This document shows, in pieces, positions 24,836 to 32,563 of a DNA stretch of 64,000 nucleotides. The stretch spans positions 1-64,000 of the forward strand of contig NZ_JHWH01000020.1 in NCBI RefSeq assembly GCF_000622145.1. The letters run 5' to 3'. The position numbers and the translations under genes were made by a program. Source of the DNA: Paracoccus yeei ATCC BAA-599. Its GTDB lineage: Bacteria; Pseudomonadota; Alphaproteobacteria; Rhodobacterales; Rhodobacteraceae. Position 1 is the first letter of the stretch; each line of letters starts with the position of its first letter. The notes under the pieces are model-generated. The model was given only the letters and a program-made list of their open reading frames with translations, did not search any database and had not been told where the DNA came from.

Positions 24836-26023
24836 GTGCAGAAGAACCGCAGCGATTTCGACCAGCATGTCGCCCAGGCCAGCGCGGCGCTTGAGCCGCG
24901 ACTGATCGCCCTGCGCCGCGATCTGCACCGCCATCCCGAGCTGGCCTTTCAGGAGCACCGCACCGCCGCGCGGCTGGTGGCCGAACTTGAGGCGGCAGGC
25001 CTGCAGCCGCGCGGCGGGATCGGCGGAACGGGCGTGGTCGTGGACATCGACGGCGGTGCGCCGGGGCCCTGCATCCTGCTGCGCGCCGATATCGATGCGC
25101 TGCCGATCCATGAGGCGACGGGCCTGCCCTTTGCCAGCGAAACGCCCGGCGTGATGCACGCCTGCGGCCACGACCTGCATGCGGCGATCGGGGCCGGGAC
25201 GGCGCTGGTCATGGCCGGGATCGCGCCGCGCCTGCATGGACGGCTGCGCATCGTCTTCCAGCCGGCCGAAGAGATCCTGGAGGGCGCGCAGGCGATGATC
25301 GACGACGGCGTCCTGGACGGCGTCGACATGGCCATCGGCTTTCACAACAAGCCGGACCTGCCGGTGGGTCGCTTCGGCATGGTCCACGGCGCGACCACGG
25401 CGTCGTCGGACCGCTTTGTCGTCACGGTGCGGGGGCAGGGCGGCCACACCGCGCGCATGCACCAGACCCGCAGCCCGATTCCGGCCGTCGCCTCGCTGGC
25501 GCTGGCCTTGCCCGCACTGGTGCCGGCGCTGGCCGATCCTGCGGTGCCCGCGATCCTGGGCCTGGGCATGATCCAGGCGGGCCATTCGCATAATGTGGTC
25601 CCCGACACCGCCAGCCTGTCGGGCACCTTGCGCACGCGGTCGGAGACGGTGCGCAACACGCTGCAGGCCGCCATCGCCCGGCAATGCCGGGCGGTGGCGC
25701 TGGCCCATGACGTGGAATGCGCGCTGGACTACAGGCGCGGCGTCTGCGCCCAGGTCAATGACGCGGCGCTGTTCGTCCCGGTGCGCGCCGCGCTGCGGGC
25801 GCGCTTCGGCGATGTCATCGACGAACTGCCACCCGGCATGGGGGCCGAGGATTTCGCCCTGTTCTCGGATGCGGTGCCGGGGTTCCGCTTCCACATCGGC
25901 TCGGGCCAGCCGGGGCGGAGCGACCGCGTGCACGCGCCCGACTACCAGCCGGACGAGGGCAGCATCCGCCTGGGTGTCGAAGCCTGCTGCGGCATCCTGC
26001 TGGAACTGCTGGCGCGGGCGTGA
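24836..26023 (+). CDS. M20-family amidohydrolase
   Basis: A 395-residue metal-dependent amidohydrolase (HipO/IAA-amino-acid hydrolase group) starting with GTG. Metal and catalytic residues are in HACGHD (108-113), RADIDALP (83-90) and FQPAEEILEGA. These enzymes remove acyl groups from N-acyl amino acids or cleave dipeptides. It lies 27 nt after the binding-protein gene with GGGGG upstream, so it likely processes the imported substrate, for instance by deacylating an N-acyl amino acid. Confidence 0.9.
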   Translation: MQKNRSDFDQHVAQASAALEPRLIALRRDLHRHPELAFQEHRTAARLVAELEAAGLQPRGGIGGTGVVVDIDGGAPGPCILLRADIDALPIHEATGLPFASETPGVMHACGHDLHAAIGAGTALVMAGIAPRLHGRLRIVFQPAEEILEGAQAMIDDGVLDGVDMAIGFHNKPDLPVGRFGMVHGATTASSDRFVVTVRGQGGHTARMHQTRSPIPAVASLALALPALVPALADPAVPAILGLGMIQAGHSHNVVPDTASLSGTLRTRSETVRNTLQAAIARQCRAVALAHDVECALDYRRGVCAQVNDAALFVPVRAALRARFGDVIDELPPGMGAEDFALFSDAVPGFRFHIGSGQPGRSDRVHAPDYQPDEGSIRLGVEACCGILLELLARA

Positions 26024-26031
26024 TCGCCGGT

Positions 26032-26805
26032 CTAGGTCGGCCAGCTTTTCCACAGCATGTAAAGCGCGACGGCAAAGATCAGCCCGGCAAAGACCGTGCT
26101 CAGCGTGCCCTTGCCCGACAGGCTGCGCGACAGGCGCGCCCCGTAAAGCCCGCCCGCGATGCCGCCGGCGACGAAGACGGCGGCCAGCCCCCAGGCGACC
26201 AGGCCGGAAAAGGCGTAATTCACCGCCGTCGTCAGCCCGAACGCCGTGACCGCGACCAGGCTGGTGCCCACCGCGTTGATGATCGGCATATGGGTCGAGG
26301 CGACCAGCCCCGGCACGATCAGGAACCCGCCGCCGATGCCGAAGAAGCCGGAAAACACGCCGGTCGCCAGTCCGAAGCCCATGACCTTGGGCGCGTTCTC
26401 GCGGTTGCATTGCGCGCCGGGTTCGCCGATGGCGCGACGGTTGCGCAGCATCAGCCCGCCGACCGCCAGCATCAGCAGCGCGAACAGGAACAGCAGCTTC
26501 TGCCCGTCGATCGCCATGCCCAGGGTCGAGCCGAGCACGGCCCCCAGGATCCCCGCCGCCGCATAGATGCCGCCGCAGCGCCATTTGACCGTCTGCGCGC
26601 GCGCGTGGTGCGACAGGCTGGCCGCCGCATTGACCGCGACCGCAAGGGCGCTGGTGCCGATGGCCACGTGGGGATCGGCCACGCCCACGACATGGACCAT
26701 CAGCGGCACCGACAGGATCGAGCCGCCGCCGCCGACCAGTCCCAGGGTCAGCCCGACCAGCGCTCCCGACAGGCCGCCGAGCGCGTAATGCAATATATCG
26801 ATCAT
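26032..26805 (-). CDS. TauE/SafE family anion exporter
   Basis: A 257-residue membrane protein with about eight segments and the family N-terminus GLTLGLVGGGGSILSVPLMVHVVG plus GTSALAVAVNAAASL. Members export sulfite, sulfoacetate or other sulfonates. It is the last gene of a minus-strand operon, 21 nt after the DUF442-SQR gene, and is expected to expel sulfite made by the persulfide dioxygenase. Confidence 0.88.
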   Translation of the reverse strand: MIDILHYALGGLSGALVGLTLGLVGGGGSILSVPLMVHVVGVADPHVAIGTSALAVAVNAAASLSHHARAQTVKWRCGGIYAAAGILGAVLGSTLGMAIDGQKLLFLFALLMLAVGGLMLRNRRAIGEPGAQCNRENAPKVMGFGLATGVFSGFFGIGGGFLIVPGLVASTHMPIINAVGTSLVAVTAFGLTTAVNYAFSGLVAWGLAAVFVAGGIAGGLYGARLSRSLSGKGTLSTVFAGLIFAVALYMLWKSWPT

Positions 26806-26826
26806 ACGGAATGTCCTGGGGCGGGC

Positions 26827-28503
26827 CTATCTGGCCGTGGGCAGCTTTTCGGGACGCGCCAGCCATTCGCGGCCGCGCAGCATGGCCTGCCAATAGATCG
26901 GCGGCAGCATCCGCTCTTTCAGGAACCACGCGGCCCGGCTGGGGCGGGTGCCGTCCAGAAGCGCCTTCGGGAACGAGGGTTTCAGCGCGCCGCCATAGCC
27001 GAATTCGGCCAGGACGATCTTGCCGCGCTCGACCGTCAGCGGGCACGAGCCGTAGCCGTCGTATTGCGCGGCCGGTCCTTGCCCGCGAATGTCGGCGATG
27101 ACGTTTTCCGCGACCACCGGCGCCTGCTTGCGGGCCGCGGCGGCGGTCTTGGCGTTGGGTGCGTTCGTCACGTCGCCCAGCGACCAGATGTTGTCATGCG
27201 CCTTGTGGCGCAGCGTCGCCTGGTCGACGTCGACCCATCCCGCCGCATCCGCCAGGGCCGAGGCGCGGATGAAATCGGGTGCGACCTGCGGCGGACAGAC
27301 ATGGATCATGTCGAAGTCGCGCTCGACCCGGCGGGCCGGCTGACCGGGTTCGGCGACGTCAAAGACCGCGCGGCGGCCCGGCCCGTCGATGGCGACCAGA
27401 TCGTGAAAGAAGTTCAGGCCCGCGTCATAGCGCCGGACATAGTCCATCAGCGCCGGGACGTAGTCCTTGACCCCGAAAAGCACGCCGCCGGCATTCATGA
27501 ACTCGATCCGGATGTTGCCGAGCACGCCCGCGCGCAGCCAGGCGTCGCCCGACAGATACATGGCCTTTTGCGGCGCACCGGCGCATTTGATCGGCATCGG
27601 CGGCTGGGTGAAGATGGCGCGGCCGGATCTTAGCCCGCTGACCAGTTCCCAGGTATAGGGCGCGAGGTCGTAGCGGTAATTCGAGGTGACGCCGTTCAGG
27701 CCCAGCGTCGCTTCCAGGCCCTCGATCCGGCCCCAGTCCAGCTTGATGCCGGGGCAGACGATCAGCCGGTCATAGCGGACCACCCGGCAGGCGTCGATGA
27801 TCACCGCATCGTTCGCGGGATCGAAGGCGGCGACGGCGGCCCTGATCCAGCGCACGCCGCGCGGGATCAGCGATGCCATGGTGCGGGCCGTGGTCGCCGC
27901 CCGAAAGACCCCGCCGCCGACAAGGGTCCAGCCGGGCTGGTAGTAATGCACCTCGGCCGGGTCGATCAGCGCGATGTCCAGATCGGGCATCCGCCTGCGC
28001 AGGCTGGCCGCCACGGCGATGCCGGCCGCCCCGCCGCCGACGATGACGACATCGGCATGGGCGTCGGCGCTGTCGGTGGGGGTGCGCCCGCCATGGGCGA
28101 TGCGGCGGACGATGCCGGACATGTCAAGGCCGGCCGCCTTGGTCCGTTCGACGATCTGCGCGATCGGGCGCTGCCCGGCCTGCGCCAGCGACCACAGGCT
28201 GGCCGAGCGGATCCCGGTGCGGCAATAGGCCAGCACCGGGCCCGGCAGGTCCGACAGGGCCTGGGCGAAAGCTGCGGCGTCGGCATCGCGCACCATGCCG
28301 GGCTGGACCGGCAGGTAAAGCGCCTGCAACCCCGCCGCCGCGGCCGCCTGCGCGATGGCCTGAAAGCCCGGCTGGTCCGCAGCCTCGCCATCGGGGCGAT
28401 TGCAGATCACGCTGCGAAAACCCTGGGCTGCAAGGCCGGGCAGGTCTTGCGGGAAAAGCTGCCCCGAAACGGCGAATCCCGGCTCTATCTGGCGGCGATC
28501 CAT
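26827..28503 (-). CDS. DUF442 phosphatase-like domain fused to sulfide:quinone oxidoreductase
   Basis: A 558-residue two-domain protein. Residues 1-120 are a DUF442/Blh-type tyrosine-phosphatase-like domain with the CxxxxxR loop C94-RTGIR-S. Residues 150-558 are a flavoprotein of the SQR family: GGGAAG at 156-161 for FAD, PGWTLVGGG, QPPMPIKCAGAPQK, and cysteines in IVCPG, IKCAG and HVCPP that could carry the persulfide. SQR oxidises sulfide at the membrane to persulfide and passes electrons to quinone. Context with persulfide dioxygenase and TauE supports sulfide oxidation. The role of the DUF442 part is not established. Confidence 0.9.
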   Translation of the reverse strand: MDRRQIEPGFAVSGQLFPQDLPGLAAQGFRSVICNRPDGEAADQPGFQAIAQAAAAAGLQALYLPVQPGMVRDADAAAFAQALSDLPGPVLAYCRTGIRSASLWSLAQAGQRPIAQIVERTKAAGLDMSGIVRRIAHGGRTPTDSADAHADVVIVGGGAAGIAVAASLRRRMPDLDIALIDPAEVHYYQPGWTLVGGGVFRAATTARTMASLIPRGVRWIRAAVAAFDPANDAVIIDACRVVRYDRLIVCPGIKLDWGRIEGLEATLGLNGVTSNYRYDLAPYTWELVSGLRSGRAIFTQPPMPIKCAGAPQKAMYLSGDAWLRAGVLGNIRIEFMNAGGVLFGVKDYVPALMDYVRRYDAGLNFFHDLVAIDGPGRRAVFDVAEPGQPARRVERDFDMIHVCPPQVAPDFIRASALADAAGWVDVDQATLRHKAHDNIWSLGDVTNAPNAKTAAAARKQAPVVAENVIADIRGQGPAAQYDGYGSCPLTVERGKIVLAEFGYGGALKPSFPKALLDGTRPSRAAWFLKERMLPPIYWQAMLRGREWLARPEKLPTAR

Positions 28504-28540
28504 GTCTGTTCCTCCTGATGCGAACGAAAGGCCGCCTGCG

Positions 28541-29416
28541 TCACAGCAGGTTGACGGGGACTTTCAGATAGTGGTTGCCGCTGTCATCGGCGGGCGGCAA
28601 CGCGCCTGCGCGCATGTTCACCTGCAGGGACGGGATGATCAGCCGGGGCATGTCGAGTTGCGCATCGCGCGCGGTGCGAAAGGCGATGAATTCCTCGCGC
28701 GAGCGGCCGCCGCCGACATGGATGTTGTGGGCCTTTTCCTCGGCCACGGTGGTTTCCCAGGCGATCTCGCGCCCGTTCGGGCCATAGTCGTGGCAGATGA
28801 ACAGGCGGGTGTCGTCGGGCAGGGCCAGCACCTTCTGGATGCTGTCGTAAAGCGTGCCGGCATCGCCGCCGGGGAAATCGGCGCGCGCCGAGCCGCCGTC
28901 GGGCATGAACAGCGTGTCGCCGACGAAGGCCGCGTCGCCGATCACATGGGTCATGCAGGCGGGCGTGTGGCCGGGCGTGTGGATCGCGCGGCAGGTCATG
29001 GTGCCGATCTGATAGGTGTCGCCATCCTGAAACAGCCGGTCGAACTGGCTGCCGTCGCGCTGGAACTCGGTGCCTTCGTTGAAGATCTTGCCGAAGGTTT
29101 CCCGCACCACGGTGATCTGCGCGCCGATCCCCAGCCTGCCGCCAAGCGCGGCCTGGATATAGGGCGCGCCGGACAGGTGATCGGCATGGACATGCGTTTC
29201 GATCAGCCATTCAAGGCGCAGGTTGCGGTCCCGCACGAAGGCGATGATCTGGTCGGCGTGCCGGTAGCTGATGCGCCCGGCGGCATAGTCGATGTCCATC
29301 ACCGAATCGATGACGGCGCAGGCATCCGAGGCCGGATCCTGGACCACATAGGAAACCGTATTGGTCGCCGGGTCGAAAAAGGCGGTGACCAGCGGGGACA
29401 CGGGATTGTCAGTCAT
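28541..29416 (-). CDS. Persulfide dioxygenase-like metallo-beta-lactamase protein (ETHE1/Blh type)
   Basis: A 291-residue MBL-fold protein. The motif T-H-V-H-A-D-H covers H75, H77, D79 and H80, followed by HTPGHTPACMTHV, VGDTLFMPDGGSARADFPGGD and ICHDYGP. This matches the non-haem Fe persulfide dioxygenase group, which oxidises glutathione persulfide to sulfite. It lies between a GntR gene and the SQR fusion in one operon. Blh-type lactonase activity cannot be excluded. Confidence 0.9.
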   Translation of the reverse strand: MTDNPVSPLVTAFFDPATNTVSYVVQDPASDACAVIDSVMDIDYAAGRISYRHADQIIAFVRDRNLRLEWLIETHVHADHLSGAPYIQAALGGRLGIGAQITVVRETFGKIFNEGTEFQRDGSQFDRLFQDGDTYQIGTMTCRAIHTPGHTPACMTHVIGDAAFVGDTLFMPDGGSARADFPGGDAGTLYDSIQKVLALPDDTRLFICHDYGPNGREIAWETTVAEEKAHNIHVGGGRSREEFIAFRTARDAQLDMPRLIIPSLQVNMRAGALPPADDSGNHYLKVPVNLL

Positions 29417-29441
29417 GGCGAACCTCTTGCGGGCGTTCCTG

Positions 29442-30101
29442 TCAGGGGGCTTCGGCCAGCATCTTCAGGCGGATGGCGAAGCCTTCGGCGATATGCGTGC
29501 GCGCGGCCCGTTCGGCGCCTTCGCCGTCACGGGCAGCGATGGCCTCGACGATGGCCTCGTGCTCGGCCTGCGCGGTCAGGATGCGGGACGGCGTGGCATA
29601 AGTCGAGCCGGGCAGCAGGCTGAGATGGACGCTGAGATTGTTCAGCGCCTCGATCATGTAATCATTGTGCGACGCCTGCACGATCTGGCGGTGCAGCAGC
29701 TTGTTGCGCTGCACCAGGCGTTCGCGGTCGGCGGTGCGCCGGTCCTCGGCCACCATCTCGCGCAGCAGCGCGATCTCGGCGAAGGACGCGTGCGAGGCCG
29801 CAAGGCGCGTCGCCATCCCCTCCAGCCCCTCGCGGACCGCGAACAGCTGCCGAAGCTGGTCATAGCTCATATGGGCGATGATCAGCCCGCGCTGCCGCCC
29901 GGGCGTGGCCAGGCCCATCGCGTGCAGCCGGTGCAGCGCCTCGCGCACGGGGGTGCGGCTGATGCCAAGGCGCTCTGCCAGTTCGGTCTCGCGCAGCCGA
30001 TGTCCGGGGCGCAGCTCGCCCTTTTCGATCAGGTCCAGCAGGTGTTCGAACGGGCTGCGCCGGTCGGCGATCTGCCTGTGGCCCTGGAGCTGGCCCGTCA
30101 T
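29442..30101 (-). CDS. GntR-family regulator, FCD subfamily
   Basis: A 219-residue GntR/FCD regulator; HTH at LAERLGISRTPVREALHRLHAMGL and FCD domain with HRQIVQASHNDYM and EHEAIVEAI. The ATG at 30101 is taken as start; a TTG at 30158 would overlap the upstream PLP gene and adds non-conserved residues. It is placed second in a five-gene sulfur operon, between the C-S lyase and the persulfide dioxygenase, and probably regulates it through a site in the 31306-31437 gap. Confidence 0.88.
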   Translation of the reverse strand: MTGQLQGHRQIADRRSPFEHLLDLIEKGELRPGHRLRETELAERLGISRTPVREALHRLHAMGLATPGRQRGLIIAHMSYDQLRQLFAVREGLEGMATRLAASHASFAEIALLREMVAEDRRTADRERLVQRNKLLHRQIVQASHNDYMIEALNNLSVHLSLLPGSTYATPSRILTAQAEHEAIVEAIAARDGEGAERAARTHIAEGFAIRLKMLAEAP

Positions 30102-30138
30102 CGCAGGCTGCCCCGGATCGGGGAAGGGCGACGGCGGA

Positions 30139-31305
30139 TCATGCGCGCAGCCGATCAAGGCCCTTGCGAAGCTCGTCGATCAGATCGGCCGGATCCTCAA
30201 GCCCGACATGGATGCGCACGGTCTGGCCGCCGGGGTTCCATTCCGTCGCGCTGCGATAGACCGAGGGATTGCTGGGCACGATCAGGCTTTCATAGCCGCC
30301 CCAGCTCGACCCCATGCCGAACAGCGAAAACCCGTCGAACATCCGCGCCAATGCGTCATGCTCGACCGATTTCATCACGAAGCCGAACAGGCCCGAGGCG
30401 CCGGTGAAGTATTTCCGAAACAACGCGTGGCCGGGGTCCTGCGGCAGGGCCGGGTGCATGACGCGCAGCACCTCGGGCTGTTCCAGCAGCCAGTTCGCGA
30501 CCTGAAGCCCGCTGGCGTGGTGATGGCGCATGCGCACGCCGATGGTGCGCAGTCCGCGCAGCGCCAGATAGGCGTCGTCCGAACCGACGCAGACCCCGAA
30601 ACGCAGGTAGGTTTCGCGCAGGCGGTCATAGATTGCGGCGCTGCAGGCGATGGTGCCCAGCATCAGGTCCGAATGACCCGAGATATACTTGGTCCCGGCC
30701 TGCACCGAGATGTCGACGCCATGCGCGATCGGCTGGAAGAAATAGCCGCCGCTCCAGGTGTTGTCGATGGCGGTGGTGACGCCGCGGCGGCGGGCGACCT
30801 CGGTGATGGCGGCCACGTCCTGCACCTCGAAGGTCTGCGAGCCGGGCGATTCCATCCAGATCAGCCTGGTTTCGGGGCGGATCAGTGCCTCGATCCCGGC
30901 GCCGATGGCCGGGTCGTAATAGGTCGTCTCGATGCCGAACTTGCGCAGGGTGAATTCGCAGAACTTGCGCGTCGGACCATAGGCGTTGTCGGTCACAAGG
31001 AAATGCGCGCCGGGTTCGGCATGGCTCATCAGCACGGTGCTGAGCGCGCTGACGCCCGAGGGGGCGACAAGCGCGCGTTCGGCGCCCTCCAGCGCGCAGA
31101 TCGCATCCTCCAGGGCATGCGTCGTTGGCGTGCCGCGACGGCCATAACGCAGCTTGGCGCCTTCCTTGGCCTCCAGCGCCGCCAGGTTCGGAAACAGAAT
31201 CGTCGAGGCCCGATACACAGGCGTGTTCACCATGCCGAAATGCTGCTCCGGCGCACGGCCGCTGTGGGTCACCCGTGTGTCGAGACAGAGATTCTTATTC
31301 TTCAT
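30139..31305 (-). CDS. Cystathionine beta-lyase-like PLP enzyme (C-S lyase), paralog 2
   Basis: A 388-residue trans-sulfuration-family PLP enzyme with the Schiff-base lysine K206 in QAGTKYISGHSDLMLG. It shares long matching segments with the enzyme at 13849-15057 (HGAVNTPVYRAS / FGMVNTPVYRAS, HPALPQDPGHAL). It heads a minus-strand operon with GntR, persulfide dioxygenase, SQR fusion and TauE, which implies that its sulfur product is sulfide or persulfide. AAGGAAG precedes the ATG. Divergent from an amino-acid binding protein. True MetC function is possible, but the operon points to catabolism. Confidence 0.88.
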   Translation of the reverse strand: MKNKNLCLDTRVTHSGRAPEQHFGMVNTPVYRASTILFPNLAALEAKEGAKLRYGRRGTPTTHALEDAICALEGAERALVAPSGVSALSTVLMSHAEPGAHFLVTDNAYGPTRKFCEFTLRKFGIETTYYDPAIGAGIEALIRPETRLIWMESPGSQTFEVQDVAAITEVARRRGVTTAIDNTWSGGYFFQPIAHGVDISVQAGTKYISGHSDLMLGTIACSAAIYDRLRETYLRFGVCVGSDDAYLALRGLRTIGVRMRHHHASGLQVANWLLEQPEVLRVMHPALPQDPGHALFRKYFTGASGLFGFVMKSVEHDALARMFDGFSLFGMGSSWGGYESLIVPSNPSVYRSATEWNPGGQTVRIHVGLEDPADLIDELRKGLDRLRA

Positions 31306-31335
31306 GGGATCGCTTCCTTAGAGTTCTGTTCCCTG

Positions 31336-31366
31336 TTGCATACTTCTAAATACATCTGTACACAAT
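31336..31366 (+). promoter_or_regulatory. Promoter and GntR-like operator between C-S lyase and aapJ
   Basis: TTGCAT (31336-31341) and TACACA (31359-31364) are 17 nt apart and could drive aapJ. The -10 region overlaps CTGTACACAAT, a relative of the TGTATACA core found at 23152 and 53910 (TGTACA at 31357-31362). A 9-bp inverted repeat, CATACTTCT/AGAAGTATG at 31339-31347 and 31384-31392, brackets the area. Confidence 0.4.
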
Positions 31367-31437
31367 AGGGCATGGGCGTTGACAGAAGTATGGGCACGAA
31401 GCTTGCCAAGCCCTTCCAGCAGAGAGAGGAGATCGGA

Positions 31438-32478
31438 TTGAACAAGGTAAAGACTGTCGGCCTGTCCGCGGTGACGGGCCTGGTGCTTGCGGTCGCGGCC
31501 GCTCCGGCCGCGGTTGCGGATTCGGGCGACACGCTGGCTTCGGTCAAGGCGCGGGGCGAGCTTTTGTGCGGCGTGCATCCGGCGCGCCATGGCTTTGCGG
31601 CCCCTGACAGCCAGGGCAAGTGGAGCGGCTTCGAGGTCGATTTTTGCCACGCCCTGTCCGCCGCGATCTTTGGCGACGCGAACAAGGTGCGCTTTGTCGC
31701 GCTGTCCTCGCAGCAGCGTTTCCCGGCGATCCAGTCGGGCGAGGTGGACGTGCTGGCCCGCAACGTCAGCGCGACGCTGGGGCGCGACACGGCGCTGGGG
31801 CTGAACTTCGCTCCGCCGGTCTTTTACACCGGCACGGGCTTTCTGGTCCGCGAAGCCGACGGCATCGCCAAGATCGAGGATCTGGACGGCGCCACCATCT
31901 GCATGGCACCCGGATCGACGACCGAGCGCAACGTGGCGCAGATCTTTGCCGCGCGCGGCATGAGCTATACCCCGGTCGTGATCGAGAACAACAAGCAGCT
32001 GGTCGACGCCTATGTCACCGGCCGCTGCGACGCGCTGACCAAGGACAAGGCGGCGCTGCCCGGCGTGCGCGCCTTTGACACGCAGGACCCGTCGGCCCAT
32101 GTCATGCTGCCCGGCATCTATTCCAAGGAGCCGCTGGCGATGGCCGTCCGCCAGGGCGACGACCAGTGGTACGATCTGGTCAAATGGGTGACCTACGCCA
32201 CCTTCAACGCCGAGGAACTGGGTGTCACCCAGGCCAATGTCGACGAGATGAAATCCTCCGAGGATCCTGACATCCAGACCCTCTTGGGCGTGATCGGCGA
32301 CAACGGCACCAAGCTGGGCGTCGACAATGCCTGGGCCTACAACGTCGTCAAGCAGGTCGGGAACTACGAAGACATCTACATGCGGCACTTCGGCCCCGAC
32401 ACGCCGGTGGCCCTGGAACGGGACCAGAACACGCTGTGGACCGAGGGTGGCCTGCTTTACGGCTTCCCGATGCAGTAA
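31438..32478 (+). CDS. aapJ: General L-amino acid ABC transporter binding protein (AapJ-like)
   Basis: A 346-residue periplasmic binding protein of family 3 and the AapJ group (TLASVKARGELLCGVHPARHGFAAPDSQGKWSGFEVDFCHALSAA region). The TTG at 31438 is chosen because GAGAGAGGAG lies at normal spacing and it yields a standard Sec signal peptide with cleavage near AVA-DSG; the ATG at 31372 would put 22 extra residues before it. Its partners should be AapQ, AapM and AapP, but only aapQ is intact here. Confidence 0.92.
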   Translation: MNKVKTVGLSAVTGLVLAVAAAPAAVADSGDTLASVKARGELLCGVHPARHGFAAPDSQGKWSGFEVDFCHALSAAIFGDANKVRFVALSSQQRFPAIQSGEVDVLARNVSATLGRDTALGLNFAPPVFYTGTGFLVREADGIAKIEDLDGATICMAPGSTTERNVAQIFAARGMSYTPVVIENNKQLVDAYVTGRCDALTKDKAALPGVRAFDTQDPSAHVMLPGIYSKEPLAMAVRQGDDQWYDLVKWVTYATFNAEELGVTQANVDEMKSSEDPDIQTLLGVIGDNGTKLGVDNAWAYNVVKQVGNYEDIYMRHFGPDTPVALERDQNTLWTEGGLLYGFPMQ

Positions 32479-32505
32479 GGCCCGGCCGGGACATCTGCCA
32501 TCGTG

Positions 32506-32530
32506 CCCGCACCCGTCCTTCGGGTGCGGG
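32506..32530 (+). terminator. Strong hairpin between aapJ and aapQ
   Basis: A perfect 10-bp stem, CCCGCACCCG with CGGGTGCGGG, around the loop TCCTT. There is no T-tract. In binding-protein operons such hairpins protect the upstream mRNA and lower permease expression; that is the likely role, rather than full termination. Confidence 0.55.
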
Positions 32531-32563
32531 GGCAAGCCTCACGACGACCTTCGGGGACAACAC

